Below the pieces are notes generated by a model, which saw nothing but the letters and a program-made list of their open reading frames with translations, did no database searches and had not been told where the DNA came from. From Methanoregulaceae archaeon UBA467 (GTDB lineage: Archaea > Halobacteriota > Methanomicrobia > Methanomicrobiales > Methanospirillaceae), in contig DASP01000005.1 in the NCBI GenBank assembly GCA_002503825.1, positions 372,001-436,000 of the forward strand: DNA of 64,000 nt. The letters run 5' to 3'. Positions 63,964 to 64,000 of the stretch are shown in pieces. Numbering within the stretch: position 1 is the stretch's first letter; each line of letters begins with the position of its first letter. Made by a program: the position numbers and the translations under genes.

Positions 63964-64000
63964 GCTAAGCGAGGGTCTGCAGGCAGGGTTGAGGGGGATT

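Noticed and set aside
1..64000. CRISPR array or rRNA genes
   Set aside because: No regularly spaced 24-37-base direct repeats and no conserved rRNA stretches were seen anywhere in the window.

Overview
The window is archaeal and looks like a chromosome segment of a methanogenic euryarchaeon, most probably from the Methanomicrobiales. The grounds are a translation initiation factor aIF1A, a DNA polymerase D large subunit (DP2) with an intein, CofD of coenzyme F420 synthesis, an aconitase-X/UbiD pair that fits the archaeal mevalonate pathway, TATA-type promoters, a tRNA gene without encoded CCA, and many PAS/HEAT/TPR proteins typical of that order. The genus assignment is inference from gene content; no search was possible.

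Layout. 1-2.0 kb: end of a type IV pilin-like operon. 2.0-2.3 kb: aIF1A. 3.1-10.9 kb: an accessory block that looks like an integrated replicon. It has a coupled operon (degenerate resolvase-like protein, 1060-aa primase/AAA-ATPase/zinc-ribbon protein, an unlisted 33-aa protein, a 266-aa protein), a RelE-type toxin operon, then a cassette of one probably abundant 167-aa protein, two small membrane proteins and one secreted protein. 11-23.4 kb: HEAT protein, TYW3-like protein, AI-2E-type permease, secreted Ntn-type hydrolase, surface beta-helix protein, a secreted protein lacking a normal start codon, UPF0316 protein, CheY-like regulator and a membrane histidine kinase. 23.8-27.2 kb: a decayed defence island (BREX BrxL fragment, an intact two-gene operon with a nuclease-like protein, a frameshifted phage-type adenine methyltransferase). 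27.5-37.4 kb: P-type H+-ATPase, CNNM/CorC protein, deleted methyltransferase, unknown membrane protein, TPR protein and a large cytoplasmic beta-helix protein with a cysteine-rich/TPR head. 37.7-43.2 kb: a second accessory patch (HTH-nucleotidyltransferase with tandem operators, IS1634-type transposase remnant, PAS/GAF sensor, CD-NTase remnant of a CBASS system, tRNA-Leu). 43.4-63.7 kb: mostly housekeeping genes: cysteine desulfurase, DP2, MscS + DUF432, an ion transporter between two USP-like proteins, aconitase X + UbiD, a membrane-bound diadenylate cyclase, an HD phosphohydrolase and CofD, with three more HEAT proteins.

How the parts relate. The two accessory patches at 23.8 and 37.7 kb are physically related: the operator/promoter and first codons of the HTH-nucleotidyltransferase gene at 37.7 kb occur again, truncated, in front of the BrxL fragment at 23.8 kb. 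The candidates for undescribed biology are the coupled replication operon with its envelope/secreted cassette (3.6-10.9 kb), the two-gene nuclease operon at 24.7-26.5 kb, the cytoplasmic beta-helix protein at 34.8-37.4 kb and the transmembrane diadenylate cyclase at 58.1-59.2 kb.
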